Source: Candidatus Moranbacteria bacterium CG_4_9_14_3_um_filter_42_9
GTDB lineage: Bacteria > Patescibacteriota > Minisyncoccia > Moranbacterales > UBA2206
Direction: 5' to 3'
NCBI GenBank assembly: GCA_002790635.1
Contig: PFVN01000029.1
Span: 1 to 9,341 of the forward strand
DNA: 9,341 nt
Below are positions 1-6,021 of the stretch, piece by piece. The notes beneath the pieces were generated by a model. It did not search any database. It worked only from the letters and a program-made list of their open reading frames with translations, and was not told the DNA's origin. The first letter of the stretch is position 1, and each line of letters starts with the position of its first letter. Position numbers and translations under genes: made by a program.

Positions 1-172
1 TGTCCTCTTCGTCATCGCCTTCATTTTCTGTTTCGTTACTCTGCTCTTGTTCGTTGACATCTGTATCTTCCGGTTCAGCGTATGCTCTAAACGGTGTCAA
101 AAGAGCAGCGGCCGAAAACAAAATGCTTACTATGATATAGGTTGATAGGGAAAATTTGTTTCTTTTCATCAT
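1..172 (-). CDS. Partial secreted acidic protein, function unknown (runs off left edge)
   Basis: Reading leftward from an ATG at 172, the frame stays open to the window edge (57 codons), so only the N-terminus is present. It begins MMKRNK, followed by a hydrophobic stretch (about residues 11-25) and a classic signal peptidase I site, AYA before EP, near residue 32. This predicts export. The mature part visible (residues 33-57) is dominated by Glu, Asp, Asn and Gln, e.g. NEQEQSNETENEGDDEED. The composition recalls the acidic stretch of the anchored protein at 1718-2794, so the two may be related, but the C-terminal part needed to test this is outside the window. The first of two consecutive ATGs is chosen because a TATACT -10 element ends 6 nt before it. 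There is no Shine-Dalgarno site. The gene diverges from the ROK kinase. No function is assigned. Confidence 0.75.
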   Translation of the reverse strand, partial: MMKRNKFSLSTYIIVSILFSAAALLTPFRAYAEPEDTDVNEQEQSNETENEGDDEED

Positions 173-178
173 ATTATT

Positions 179-207
179 AGTATAGGGGTTGGGTGTATTT
201 GTTGCAA
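179..207 (-). promoter_or_regulatory. Promoter for the left-edge acidic protein gene, leaderless type
   Basis: On the minus strand there is TTGCAA (202-207), a 17-nt spacer, then TATACT (179-184). The A of the ATG at 172 lies 7 nt after the hexamer, where transcription would normally begin, so a leaderless mRNA is predicted. TTGCAA is its own reverse complement and may also serve the ROK gene on the other strand. Confidence 0.5.
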
Positions 208-228
208 ATCGGAATCGGTGAGTATACT
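202..228 (+). promoter_or_regulatory. Promoter for the ROK kinase gene
   Basis: TTGCAA (202-207) and TATACT (223-228) are separated by 15 nt, shorter than the ideal 17. The predicted start of transcription is about 235, three to four nt before the ATG at 239. This would leave the in-frame GTG at 218 outside the transcript and favours the ATG. The -35 element is shared, as a palindrome, with the divergent gene. Confidence 0.4.
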
Positions 229-238
229 TAAACTAATT

Positions 239-1084
239 ATGTATTTATCTATCGATCTTGGGGCCTCGCTTACTAGAATGGCAAGCTCGAGTGATCTAAT
301 AAACATCGACAAGACTGAGGTTTTTCATTCAGCTGCAGATTTAAATGAAGAAACGTTTAAAATAGAAAAAGCAATGAAGTCGTTGTCGGGGGGCAAAGAG
401 ATAGAGGCTATATCTATCGGTATCGCGGGTGTAATTAACAAAGAAAGTAAAGCCGTTGAACGTTCACCTAATTACCCGCAACTTAACCGGACGCAGATCC
501 GAAAATTATTGGGGTCATTTGGCATGCACGAAAAAATCTTTTGCGCTAACGACTCGGAAATGGCGGGACTTGGGGAAGCAGTTCTTGGAACAGGTTCTGA
601 GTGCAATTCGGTAGCCTACTTATCTTTGGGTACCGGAGTAGGCGGGGTCTTGATTGAAAACAAAAAGTTGAACTCAGGAACCAAAAACTACGAACCTGGG
701 CACCAGATTATAAACTTTGATACCGATATTTGTGACCGTTACAATATTTGCGGAAGTTTAGAAGCTTATGTGTCAGGAACCGCTTTTAAAAAAATTTACA
801 AACAAGATCCGATTACGTGTGAGGATCCTAAGATTTGGTTCGAGTACGGAAAAATCTTGGGTGTGGGGATATTAAATATCACAATGATATGGAACCCTCA
901 GTGCGTGGTTATCGGTGGTGGTATGTCGGAAAAATTTGGAATGTTTGGGGGCGGAGTTAACGAAACCCTCAGCAATATTACTTTTGTTTCTGTACCTAAG
1001 ATTAAAAAATCAGCATTTGGGCAGGGTTCGGGTTTGGTTGGAGGCCTTGTACTGATTTCTCAAGAAATTGGATATAAACGCTGA
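239..1084 (+). CDS. ROK-family sugar kinase (probable glucokinase)
   Basis: Predicted cytoplasmic ATP-dependent sugar kinase of the ROK family; glucose is the likeliest substrate because a phosphoglucose isomerase lies next to it, but this is inference. Numbering from the ATG at 239 (281 aa, near the usual 300): N-terminal phosphate loop DLGASLTR (6-13, a variant of DIGGTK), catalytic Asp in NDSEMAGLGEA (N104, D105), second phosphate motif GTGVGG (131-136), EPGH sugar/zinc motif (152-155), LEAYVSG (174-180) and adenosine motif IGGGMS (225-230). The ROK zinc signature CxCGxxGCLE is changed: C165 and C171 are present, but Ser sits where the Cys before LE is expected. A GTG at 218 would add 7 residues; the ATG is preferred because ROK proteins start just before the first beta strand and because of the promoter position. 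No Shine-Dalgarno site. The 3' end overlaps the convergent isomerase gene by 25 nt. Confidence 0.88.
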   Translation: MYLSIDLGASLTRMASSSDLINIDKTEVFHSAADLNEETFKIEKAMKSLSGGKEIEAISIGIAGVINKESKAVERSPNYPQLNRTQIRKLLGSFGMHEKIFCANDSEMAGLGEAVLGTGSECNSVAYLSLGTGVGGVLIENKKLNSGTKNYEPGHQIINFDTDICDRYNICGSLEAYVSGTAFKKIYKQDPITCEDPKIWFEYGKILGVGILNITMIWNPQCVVIGGGMSEKFGMFGGGVNETLSNITFVSVPKIKKSAFGQGSGLVGGLVLISQEIGYKR

Positions 1085-1662
1085 AATTCCTTTGCGGTAA
1101 TTACTTTTGGATCGGGCAGTTTTTTATAGTTAGGATTTGGTACAAATTTAATCCCGTTGCCCCCCAAAGTAATATAAAAGGCCATTCCTTTCAGTTTTTT
1201 TATGGCTTCGTAGTCAGTAGCCGTGTGTCCGGATGTCCAGTCGTCGAATGTGATTAAAGGAGTTGCTCCAACATTTGACCACGAGTGCCCAAAGTCCTGC
1301 GGGATTATTAGCTCGTCACCGGCCGAAAACTTTACCATATAGACCTCATCGACTTGTTCCGGAATCCATTTTTTAGTGCGTGCCCCGGATGCTACGTAGT
1401 TTTCATAGTGTTTTTTTTGAAGTAAAAATGTCCCATCACCGTGAACTAACTTGTAAGTTTCGTAGACGTGTGGGGTATGGTAGTGGCCGTATGTTTTTGG
1501 AAATTCTTTCCCGTAGAGACCGGGGGCTATTACTGTCATGTCTTTCCACTTTTCGATTGTTAAATCGGAAAATATCCAATAGGCAATTTCTGGCCCCACT
1601 GAACGGGGTTCATGCAGTACCTCTTTTAGTTCTGACTTTGGGCGAAGCCATTCAAGACGCAT
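1060..1662 (-). CDS. Cupin-type (archaeal-type) glucose-6-phosphate isomerase
   Basis: Predicted metal-dependent isomerase interconverting glucose-6-phosphate and fructose-6-phosphate (EC 5.3.1.9), of the small cupin family first known from Pyrococcus and unrelated to the large PGI fold. The protein is 200 aa, a normal length. Visible features: the N-terminal region with APGLYGKEFPKTYGHYH, where His60 and His62 form the cupin metal pair, Glu68 in HVYETY is the third ligand, and His126 in DFGHSW is the fourth; GDGTFLLQ (75-82) is the cupin strand with the family's typical G-x-G-x-x-L-L-Q. Thus all four expected metal ligands are present. Together with the convergent ROK kinase it would supply F6P from glucose. 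The ATG at 1662 has no Shine-Dalgarno site but lies 9 nt after an extended -10. Family assignment is strong; the assignment of individual ligands is by analogy with the archaeal enzyme. Confidence 0.88.
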   Translation of the reverse strand: MRLEWLRPKSELKEVLHEPRSVGPEIAYWIFSDLTIEKWKDMTVIAPGLYGKEFPKTYGHYHTPHVYETYKLVHGDGTFLLQKKHYENYVASGARTKKWIPEQVDEVYMVKFSAGDELIIPQDFGHSWSNVGATPLITFDDWTSGHTATDYEAIKKLKGMAFYITLGGNGIKFVPNPNYKKLPDPKVITAKEFQRLYPIS

Positions 1663-1670
1663 ATAAGATA

Positions 1671-1679
1671 ATCATATCA
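1671..1679 (-). promoter_or_regulatory. Extended -10 promoter for the isomerase gene
   Basis: The minus strand reads TGATATGAT, i.e. a TGn extension plus TATGAT (5 of 6 to consensus). Transcription would start about 2 nt before the ATG at 1662. TTGTCA (1684-1689) lies upstream but too close to act with this -10, so an extended -10 mode is the best reading. Confidence 0.35.
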
Positions 1680-1682
1680 AAT

Positions 1683-1711
1683 TTGACAACTTCTATATAT
1701 TCGTGTAGCAT
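1683..1711 (+). promoter_or_regulatory. Promoter for the anchored acidic protein gene, leaderless type
   Basis: A perfect -35 TTGACA (1683-1688), a 17-nt spacer, and TAGCAT (1706-1711, 4 of 6). The ATG at 1718 begins 7 nt after the hexamer, at the expected transcription start, so a leaderless mRNA is predicted. The -35 lies inside the near-palindrome TTGACAA shared with the divergent isomerase gene. Confidence 0.6.
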
Positions 1712-1717
1712 TTATAA

Positions 1718-2794
1718 ATGCCCAAAACAAAAAGTTTAACCTTTTATATTATCCATTTACCCATAGTACTTGGTTTGTTTCTTTTGTTAGCTTTAGGTGG
1801 CGGTTTTGGCTATCTGACTAAGACTAAACTTGCTGACAAAAACAGCCCATCTACCCTAGTTTTGGGTGACGACGATGAGGAGGATGACGACGAAGATTCA
1901 GAAGACTCTGAAGACAGGGAAGACGAAGACGCCAACGACGATTCAGACAACGATTCGGAAGACGACAAAGACGATGACGAGCAAGAGCAAGAAAATGAGA
2001 CCGAGGATGAGAATGAGGTCGAAAATGAAGTTGAGGACGATCCCGAACAAGAAGAGCAGGAAGAAGAGACGGTCCAAACAATCACAAACGCCGATGGTAC
2101 CAAGACGGTTATACAGCGAAAGGTAGAAGGAAATGAGATTAAAGTGACGGCAACAACATATGGGGTTTTTGGCAACATTATCAAAGAAGAAAAATTTGAA
2201 CAGGACGAAAATGGCCAGCTAGAGGCTAAAGTCAAGGTCTACACCTTAACCGGTAAACAGGCCAGCGAACTTAAACTTAAGACTGAGGATAGTAAGTTAG
2301 AATTAAAGATCGAAAGTGAGGGAGACGGGCCTTCTCATGCTAGATTTGACCCCACCTCAAACAAAATTTTAGTTGATATAGACGATGACGATGCTGAGGA
2401 AGAAGATGACGAATTGGAACTGCTGGCAGGCGACGACCACTTTGATGTCGAAAGCCGCGGTGTCAATGTAGAAATTAAGTTTCCTATCTCAGTAGACCCG
2501 CAAACCGGTCAAGTTTTTGTTGACACGGGATTTGGAAAAGTAGAACTTACTACACTGCCGGATGAAGCTGTGAACGCCCTAAAAGAAGCCGGTGTAGACA
2601 ATGTGTACCAATTAGAGCTAGAAAACGACGAAGGTGAATTAAAATACATAATAAAAGGTACCAAAAAAGAGAAATTACTCGGTCTATTCAATGTCGAAGT
2701 TCCGGCCGACGCAGTAGTGTTGGTAGAAAATAGTTCGATTTCGGAAATCAAAGAAAGCTTTTTTGCAAAGCTGCTAGACCTTCTGAGTTTCTAA
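1718..2794 (+). CDS. Membrane-anchored, highly acidic protein with C-terminal PepSY-like region
   Basis: Function unknown. The 358-aa protein has a short basic N-terminus (MPKTKS), one hydrophobic segment (about 9-32) acting as an anchor or uncleaved signal, then a spacer. Residues 51-117 form a very acidic tract, in which 47 of 67 residues are Asp or Glu by hand count. A folded-looking, beta-rich region follows (about 118-215), then a second acidic patch (220-232). The C-terminal part (about 245-358) contains FPISVDPQTG and LELENDEGELKY, a pattern that resembles PepSY-type modules, and ends with a hydrophobic helix AKLLDLLSF. The C-terminal pattern recalls a family common in Microgenomates-type genomes; this is from memory, not a search. 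The acidic tract is predicted to be outside the cell and could bind cations, but that is inference. The gene diverges from the isomerase gene and ends 11 nt from the convergent ABC transporter gene. Confidence 0.8.
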   Translation: MPKTKSLTFYIIHLPIVLGLFLLLALGGGFGYLTKTKLADKNSPSTLVLGDDDEEDDDEDSEDSEDREDEDANDDSDNDSEDDKDDDEQEQENETEDENEVENEVEDDPEQEEQEEETVQTITNADGTKTVIQRKVEGNEIKVTATTYGVFGNIIKEEKFEQDENGQLEAKVKVYTLTGKQASELKLKTEDSKLELKIESEGDGPSHARFDPTSNKILVDIDDDDAEEEDDELELLAGDDHFDVESRGVNVEIKFPISVDPQTGQVFVDTGFGKVELTTLPDEAVNALKEAGVDNVYQLELENDEGELKYIIKGTKKEKLLGLFNVEVPADAVVLVENSSISEIKESFFAKLLDLLSF

Positions 2795-2805
2795 TAAAAG
2801 CGAGC

Positions 2806-4662
2806 TTACATTGACAACGTGTCTATCTTTTCGGTGGCGTATCCCTCAGCCTGGAGCAAGAACGCCTGGGCGTACTGACCGTTCTTTTTCATCAGTTCAC
2901 TATGCGAGCCCTCTTCCGTTATTTGACCGTCTTTCAAAACAATAATTCTGTCTGCGTTTCGCACGGTAGAAAATCTGTGGGAAATTATGATGACTGTTTT
3001 ATTTTCAAAGAACTCGTAAATTTTGTTGAAGATGTTGTACTCTGAGACCGCATCAATCGACGCTGTGGGTTCGTCAAAGATAACAAGGGGAGCGTTGCGA
3101 TAGAAAAACCTAGCTATTGCCAGTTTTTGCCACTGACCGGTAGACGGCCTTATTCCGTTTTTGTATTTTTCTCCCAAAACCTGATCAAACTTAAACGGGA
3201 ACTTATCAATAAAATCATACGCATCCGCATGTTTAGATGCGGCGACTAGCTCATCCTCATTAACAGGTTTGTCACTGTTTCCTATTACTATATTTTCTTT
3301 CACGGTAAGCTGCGAGTATGTGTTGTAGTCCTGAAAGAGCACCCCCAGATTTTTATGCCAATCCACAACGTATATGTCCGCAAGATCGCCGTTATTTATT
3401 AGAATTTTTCCCTTGGTTACGCGGTACAACTTGCAGATCAATTTTACTATTGTGGTTTTACCTGCCCCATTTGGACCTACTATTGCGATTTTTTCTCCGG
3501 ACTTTATTTTTAAGCTCAAATTTTCCACGACAAGACTTTCCGCGTTGGGGTACTTAAAACTAATGTTTCGAAGTTCTATCGCAGGTCCTTGCTCCAGTTT
3601 TTCTAAAGGCGTATTTCCTTCTGGGAAGGCTGGTGTGGCGTTGAAAATATAGTAAACATCGAAAATGCGTATAGCCTGCTCTGAAAGATCATTTGAACCT
3701 CTGAATATTGACTGGATACTGTCCTGAAACTGATTTAATATTCTGTACCTAAATAAGAGTGTTCCGACACTTATTAATTGTTGAAAAGCGTCCGTAAATA
3801 CTTTTGCTGTACAAATTATTATGACAAGGTCAGAAAGTACGCTCAGAGATGAGATGCCCACTCTCCATTTTGTTAAAATCTTAATCCAGGCCTTTGTATA
3901 CCAGTCGTGAAACCCCCAAAATTTTCTGTCCAAAAAATCGAACGCCTGCGTCAAATGGATTTCCTGTAAATACGTTGAGCTGGCTAAATCTCCAGCAGTG
4001 TTACCGGCCTTTCTTTGATTTTCTGTATTCTCATTAATAAATTTGTATAAATTAGATCGCTGTTTTTTATCAAAGATAAAGTATGGAATTGCCGAACCGA
4101 TTACTACTGGGATAAATAGAGGGAAGAAACTGGAGATAATAATGGTAAGTGCTACAAATCTCACTAAACTTGCGATCATTTCGATTGTTCTGTCTAAGTA
4201 ATTAAATATGTCGCCCAGATACATATCTGCCCTATGTATGTGATTGTTAATTTCCGGTTGTTCTAGAGTTTGAATACCAAGAGAGTTAATTTTCTTATAA
4301 AATTCTCTTCTAAGCCCCGGTCTTCCTGTGACGGACAAAGAGTTCCAGGACCAGGTGGTTGTTAGTTCCAAAATAGTCTGAATTAGATTAAAACCAAAGA
4401 TCAAAGCTAGATAGTAATAAACAGTTTCTAACGGAAACGCTTTTGACTGGACAGCTTTAACAAGTGAATCTACCAACTGCGCCATTATCACGGTATTAAC
4501 GATGTCCGATAACCGTTTAAGGATCGTGGCACCGGTGTACAAAGATGCGAATTTAGGGTTTATTCTGTATACAAATTTGAGTATCCATGCCGATATTTTC
4601 AGGAATTCTTTTGGTTTAAGTCTTTTGTAACTTGATTGTGTACTGTTTTCACTCTCTGCCAT
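2806..4662 (-). CDS. ABC exporter half-transporter (permease fused to ATPase)
   Basis: A 618-aa type I (B-family-like) exporter that should work as a dimer in the cytoplasmic membrane; substrate unknown. The transmembrane domain occupies about 35-335 with hydrophobic segments near 40-65, 80-103, 160-197 (two) and 268-303 (two). The ATPase domain follows: Walker A GPNGAGKT (396-403), Q-loop Q444 in LFQDY, Walker B LVIFDEP with catalytic Glu531, D-loop SID, and H-loop His562 in IIISHR. The signature motif is PSTGQ (506-510) instead of LSGGQ: Pro replaces Leu and Thr replaces the first Gly, while S507, G509 and Q510 remain. WQK after it matches the LSGGQWQ subgroup. All other ATPase residues are intact, so an active enzyme is likely. 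It starts 6 nt after the SDR stop codon, with no Shine-Dalgarno site, suggesting cotranscription and translational coupling. No strong terminator was seen after its stop. Confidence 0.92.
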   Translation of the reverse strand: MAESENSTQSSYKRLKPKEFLKISAWILKFVYRINPKFASLYTGATILKRLSDIVNTVIMAQLVDSLVKAVQSKAFPLETVYYYLALIFGFNLIQTILELTTTWSWNSLSVTGRPGLRREFYKKINSLGIQTLEQPEINNHIHRADMYLGDIFNYLDRTIEMIASLVRFVALTIIISSFFPLFIPVVIGSAIPYFIFDKKQRSNLYKFINENTENQRKAGNTAGDLASSTYLQEIHLTQAFDFLDRKFWGFHDWYTKAWIKILTKWRVGISSLSVLSDLVIIICTAKVFTDAFQQLISVGTLLFRYRILNQFQDSIQSIFRGSNDLSEQAIRIFDVYYIFNATPAFPEGNTPLEKLEQGPAIELRNISFKYPNAESLVVENLSLKIKSGEKIAIVGPNGAGKTTIVKLICKLYRVTKGKILINNGDLADIYVVDWHKNLGVLFQDYNTYSQLTVKENIVIGNSDKPVNEDELVAASKHADAYDFIDKFPFKFDQVLGEKYKNGIRPSTGQWQKLAIARFFYRNAPLVIFDEPTASIDAVSEYNIFNKIYEFFENKTVIIISHRFSTVRNADRIIVLKDGQITEEGSHSELMKKNGQYAQAFLLQAEGYATEKIDTLSM

Positions 4663-4668
4663 GTAGCT

Positions 4669-5496
4669 TTATTTTATCAATCTAAAGATAAACTTCCTAA
4701 ACTTATGTGAGGTTAAGCGGTAGAGAAGGTTTAAGATTATGGCGTCTGTCCCGACTAAGTAGTGTAGGTTGGGGTTGGGATTTATCGCTATGCCGTATAT
4801 TTTGTCTGCTACTATCTGCGCGTTTTTTGGTCTATTGATCTTTAGCCGCATTAGTCTTGCCATTGAATTGTGCACGGATTTGTTTTCTTCTGTTTTGTGA
4901 GCGCGCCCTTTCACATTTTTTCCAAACTCAGTCTCGAATGTACCCGGCTCTACAATACTTAGCCTAATATTATATTTGTCCAACTCGTAGGATAGCACCT
5001 CGGTAATACTTTCTAACGCGTGCTTTGACGACGAGTATACCCCAAAAAGTGGTACTGATATGAGCCCTAAAATAGAGCTGATATTAATTATCTTTCCGGA
5101 TTTTGAGGCTTTCATGCTAGGAAGTACTGCCTGAATTGTACGTAAAGCACCAAACACATTGGTCTCATACTGTTCGTTAAAATTTTCGATGGTTAGTTGT
5201 TCTATAGGTGCCTTGTATCCAAAACCTGCGTTGTTCACCAGTACATCTATTTTATGGCACCGCGTTAAGACCATACTTACAGCTGCTTTCACTGATTGTT
5301 GATTTGTGACGTCCAACGCGAGTATGTTCAAATCGATTCCCTCTTTCTGCGTGATCTCTAAAAGTTTAATCCCGCCTGTGCTTTGTACATTGCGCATGGT
5401 GGCATAAGTCGCCCAACCGTTTCTGGCAAAAGTTAGTGCAGTCAAATACCCTATACCCGAAGAGCAGCCTGTAATTACAACTACCTGTTTATTCAT
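4669..5496 (-). CDS. Short-chain dehydrogenase/reductase (classical SDR)
   Basis: NAD(P)-dependent oxidoreductase of the classical SDR family, with a Rossmann fold; substrate not predictable. Numbering from the ATG at 5496 (275 aa): cofactor loop TGCSSGIG (9-16), NNAG (88-91), Asn113 in ETNVFG, catalytic Ser141 in NISSILG, and the YSSSK pair Tyr154/Lys158. The full N-S-Y-K tetrad is present. PGTFETEF follows the active site as usual. The C-terminus is basic and partly hydrophobic (about 252-275, ending FRKFIFRLIK), which might touch the membrane. A TTG at 5514 is in frame upstream, but it would put the -10 element inside the coding region; the ATG is preferred because TATAAT ends 6 nt before it and SDRs begin directly with the first beta strand. 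It is the first gene of an apparent two-gene unit with the ABC exporter; a modified lipid or small molecule could link them, but that is speculation. Confidence 0.92.
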   Translation of the reverse strand: MNKQVVVITGCSSGIGYLTALTFARNGWATYATMRNVQSTGGIKLLEITQKEGIDLNILALDVTNQQSVKAAVSMVLTRCHKIDVLVNNAGFGYKAPIEQLTIENFNEQYETNVFGALRTIQAVLPSMKASKSGKIINISSILGLISVPLFGVYSSSKHALESITEVLSYELDKYNIRLSIVEPGTFETEFGKNVKGRAHKTEENKSVHNSMARLMRLKINRPKNAQIVADKIYGIAINPNPNLHYLVGTDAIILNLLYRLTSHKFRKFIFRLIK

Positions 5497-5502
5497 GTAA
5501 TT

Positions 5503-5508
5503 ATTATA
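5503..5508 (-). promoter_or_regulatory. Consensus -10 element for the SDR-ABC unit, leaderless type
   Basis: A perfect TATAAT on the minus strand ends 6 nt before the ATG at 5496, so transcription should begin at the start codon. No convincing -35 is visible at 16-18 nt, where the terminator hairpin of the upstream gene lies. The element comes directly after that terminator's T-tract, so the SDR-ABC unit is insulated from the upstream gene. Confidence 0.5.
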
Positions 5509-5512
5509 TGCC

Positions 5513-5545
5513 AAAAAAACCGCAGTAAGTGGTATTACTGCGGTT
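5513..5545 (-). terminator. Intrinsic terminator of the small minus-strand gene
   Basis: A perfect 11-bp stem AACCGCAGTAA / TTACTGCGGTT (5518-5528 with 5535-5545), a 6-nt loop, and a run of seven T on the minus strand (5513-5519, partly overlapping the stem base). It lies 16 nt after the stop codon of the 5562-5903 gene. This is the only strong intrinsic terminator noticed in the window. Confidence 0.88.
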
Positions 5546-5561
5546 GTTGAGCATTACCAAA

Positions 5562-5903
5562 TCAAGAGGCGTAGGACATTTCAACTTTCACCAGAAGTGC
5601 TCTAAGCGCTTTAGCTGCCAAAAGTCGCAAACCCTTGGGTTGGTATTTGGCCAGAGAAACGGCTTTTGCCTTTTTCATGGCCTTGTCGACAGCGTTGTAA
5701 ATGGCAGGTTTGCACCCTTGGGCGACATTTTGAAAAACGTCCCAGGTTACTGCCGGAATTTCTCCGCCGGGGTCATTTCCGGGAACTGCGTAATACATGC
5801 TATCTTGGTCACCATGTCCTCGCGCAGGGTCGCAAACCAGCAATACTGTTTTCAGTCCTACGGGATACCCTCTGGTTACCACTAAAATCACTTGAGCGGC
5901 CAT
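5562..5903 (-). CDS. Small conserved-looking hypothetical protein (113 aa)
   Basis: I do not recognise this protein. It begins MAAQVILVVTRG, a beta-strand-like hydrophobic start, has a Gly/Pro/Asp-rich middle (DPARGHGDQD, PGNDPGGEIP), and then a Lys/Ala/Leu-rich, probably helical and basic C-terminal half (about 68-108). No signal peptide or membrane segment is evident, so a cytoplasmic protein is likely. It is a real gene because it has a strong Shine-Dalgarno site (GAAAGGAG, 7-nt spacing), a TATAAT promoter upstream, and an intrinsic terminator just after the stop. It is monocistronic. Its G+C is higher than its surroundings: 119 of 240 bases by hand count over 5581-5820 (about 50%), against roughly a third in a sampled line of the histidine kinase gene. 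That suggests strong expression with biased codons, or acquisition from elsewhere. It diverges from the response regulator gene. Confidence 0.82.
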   Translation of the reverse strand: MAAQVILVVTRGYPVGLKTVLLVCDPARGHGDQDSMYYAVPGNDPGGEIPAVTWDVFQNVAQGCKPAIYNAVDKAMKKAKAVSLAKYQPKGLRLLAAKALRALLVKVEMSYAS

Positions 5904-5910
5904 CGTAGTT

Positions 5911-5918
5911 CTCCTTTC
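5911..5918 (-). promoter_or_regulatory. Strong Shine-Dalgarno site of the small gene
   Basis: The minus strand reads GAAAGGAG, with 7 nt between it and the ATG at 5903. It fixes the start codon. It is the only obvious Shine-Dalgarno site at a gene start in this window. Confidence 0.85.
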
Positions 5919-5941
5919 GTGAGCGTTTTGGATTTGCCAAT

Positions 5942-5970
5942 ATTATAGCCTTGAAAAGGCTTTTAGTCTA
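5942..5970 (-). promoter_or_regulatory. Promoter of the small gene, with a leader
   Basis: On the minus strand there is TAGACT (5965-5970, 4 of 6 to TTGACA), a 17-nt spacer, and a perfect TATAAT (5942-5947). Transcription would start near 5935, giving a leader of about 30 nt that carries the Shine-Dalgarno site. This differs from the leaderless pattern of the neighbouring genes. Confidence 0.6.
5947..5961. repeat. Inverted repeat in the divergent promoter region, possible operator
   Basis: AGCCTT GAA AAGGCT is a perfect 6-bp inverted repeat with a 3-nt centre. It lies in the spacer of the small gene's promoter, touching its -10 element. It could be a regulator site, or the remnant of a weak hairpin (TTTT follows on the plus strand). 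The position is suggestive only. Confidence 0.35.
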
Positions 5971-6009
5971 AAGTGTATTCGATTGTGGGCGAGTCTTTGT
6001 CTAATGGGT

Positions 6010-6015
6010 TAAAAT
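6010..6015 (+). promoter_or_regulatory. -10 element of the two-component operon, leaderless type
   Basis: TAAAAT (5 of 6 to consensus) ends 6 nt before the ATG at 6022, so transcription would start at the start codon. No clear -35 was found; a regulated promoter with a weak -35 would be typical for an autoregulated two-component operon, but no direct repeat typical of an OmpR-type site was recognised. Confidence 0.45.
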
Positions 6016-6021
6016 AGCAAG

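Noticed and set aside
218..238. GTG at 218 as the ROK kinase start
   Set aside because: It lies upstream of the -10 hexamer at 223-228, has no Shine-Dalgarno site, and adds residues before the normal first strand of the fold.
1810..2235. Ser/Cys-rich minus-strand open frame opposite the acidic tract
   Set aside because: GAN/GAR codons read backwards give Ser/Phe/Leu-rich text; it is a composition shadow with no start signal.
2756..2772. AGCTTT / AAAGCT hairpin as terminator of the ABC transporter gene
   Set aside because: Six A/T-rich pairs, located inside the convergent gene's coding sequence, followed by a mixed rather than T-only tract on the minus strand.
2811..2818. TTGACAAC as a -35 element
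   Set aside because: It lies in the last codons of the ABC transporter gene and no gene start follows it on the plus strand.
5529..5885. Open plus-strand frame of 118 codons opposite the small gene
   Set aside because: The minus-strand gene in the same place has a strong Shine-Dalgarno site, a TATAAT promoter and a terminator; the plus-strand frame begins inside the terminator and has none of these.
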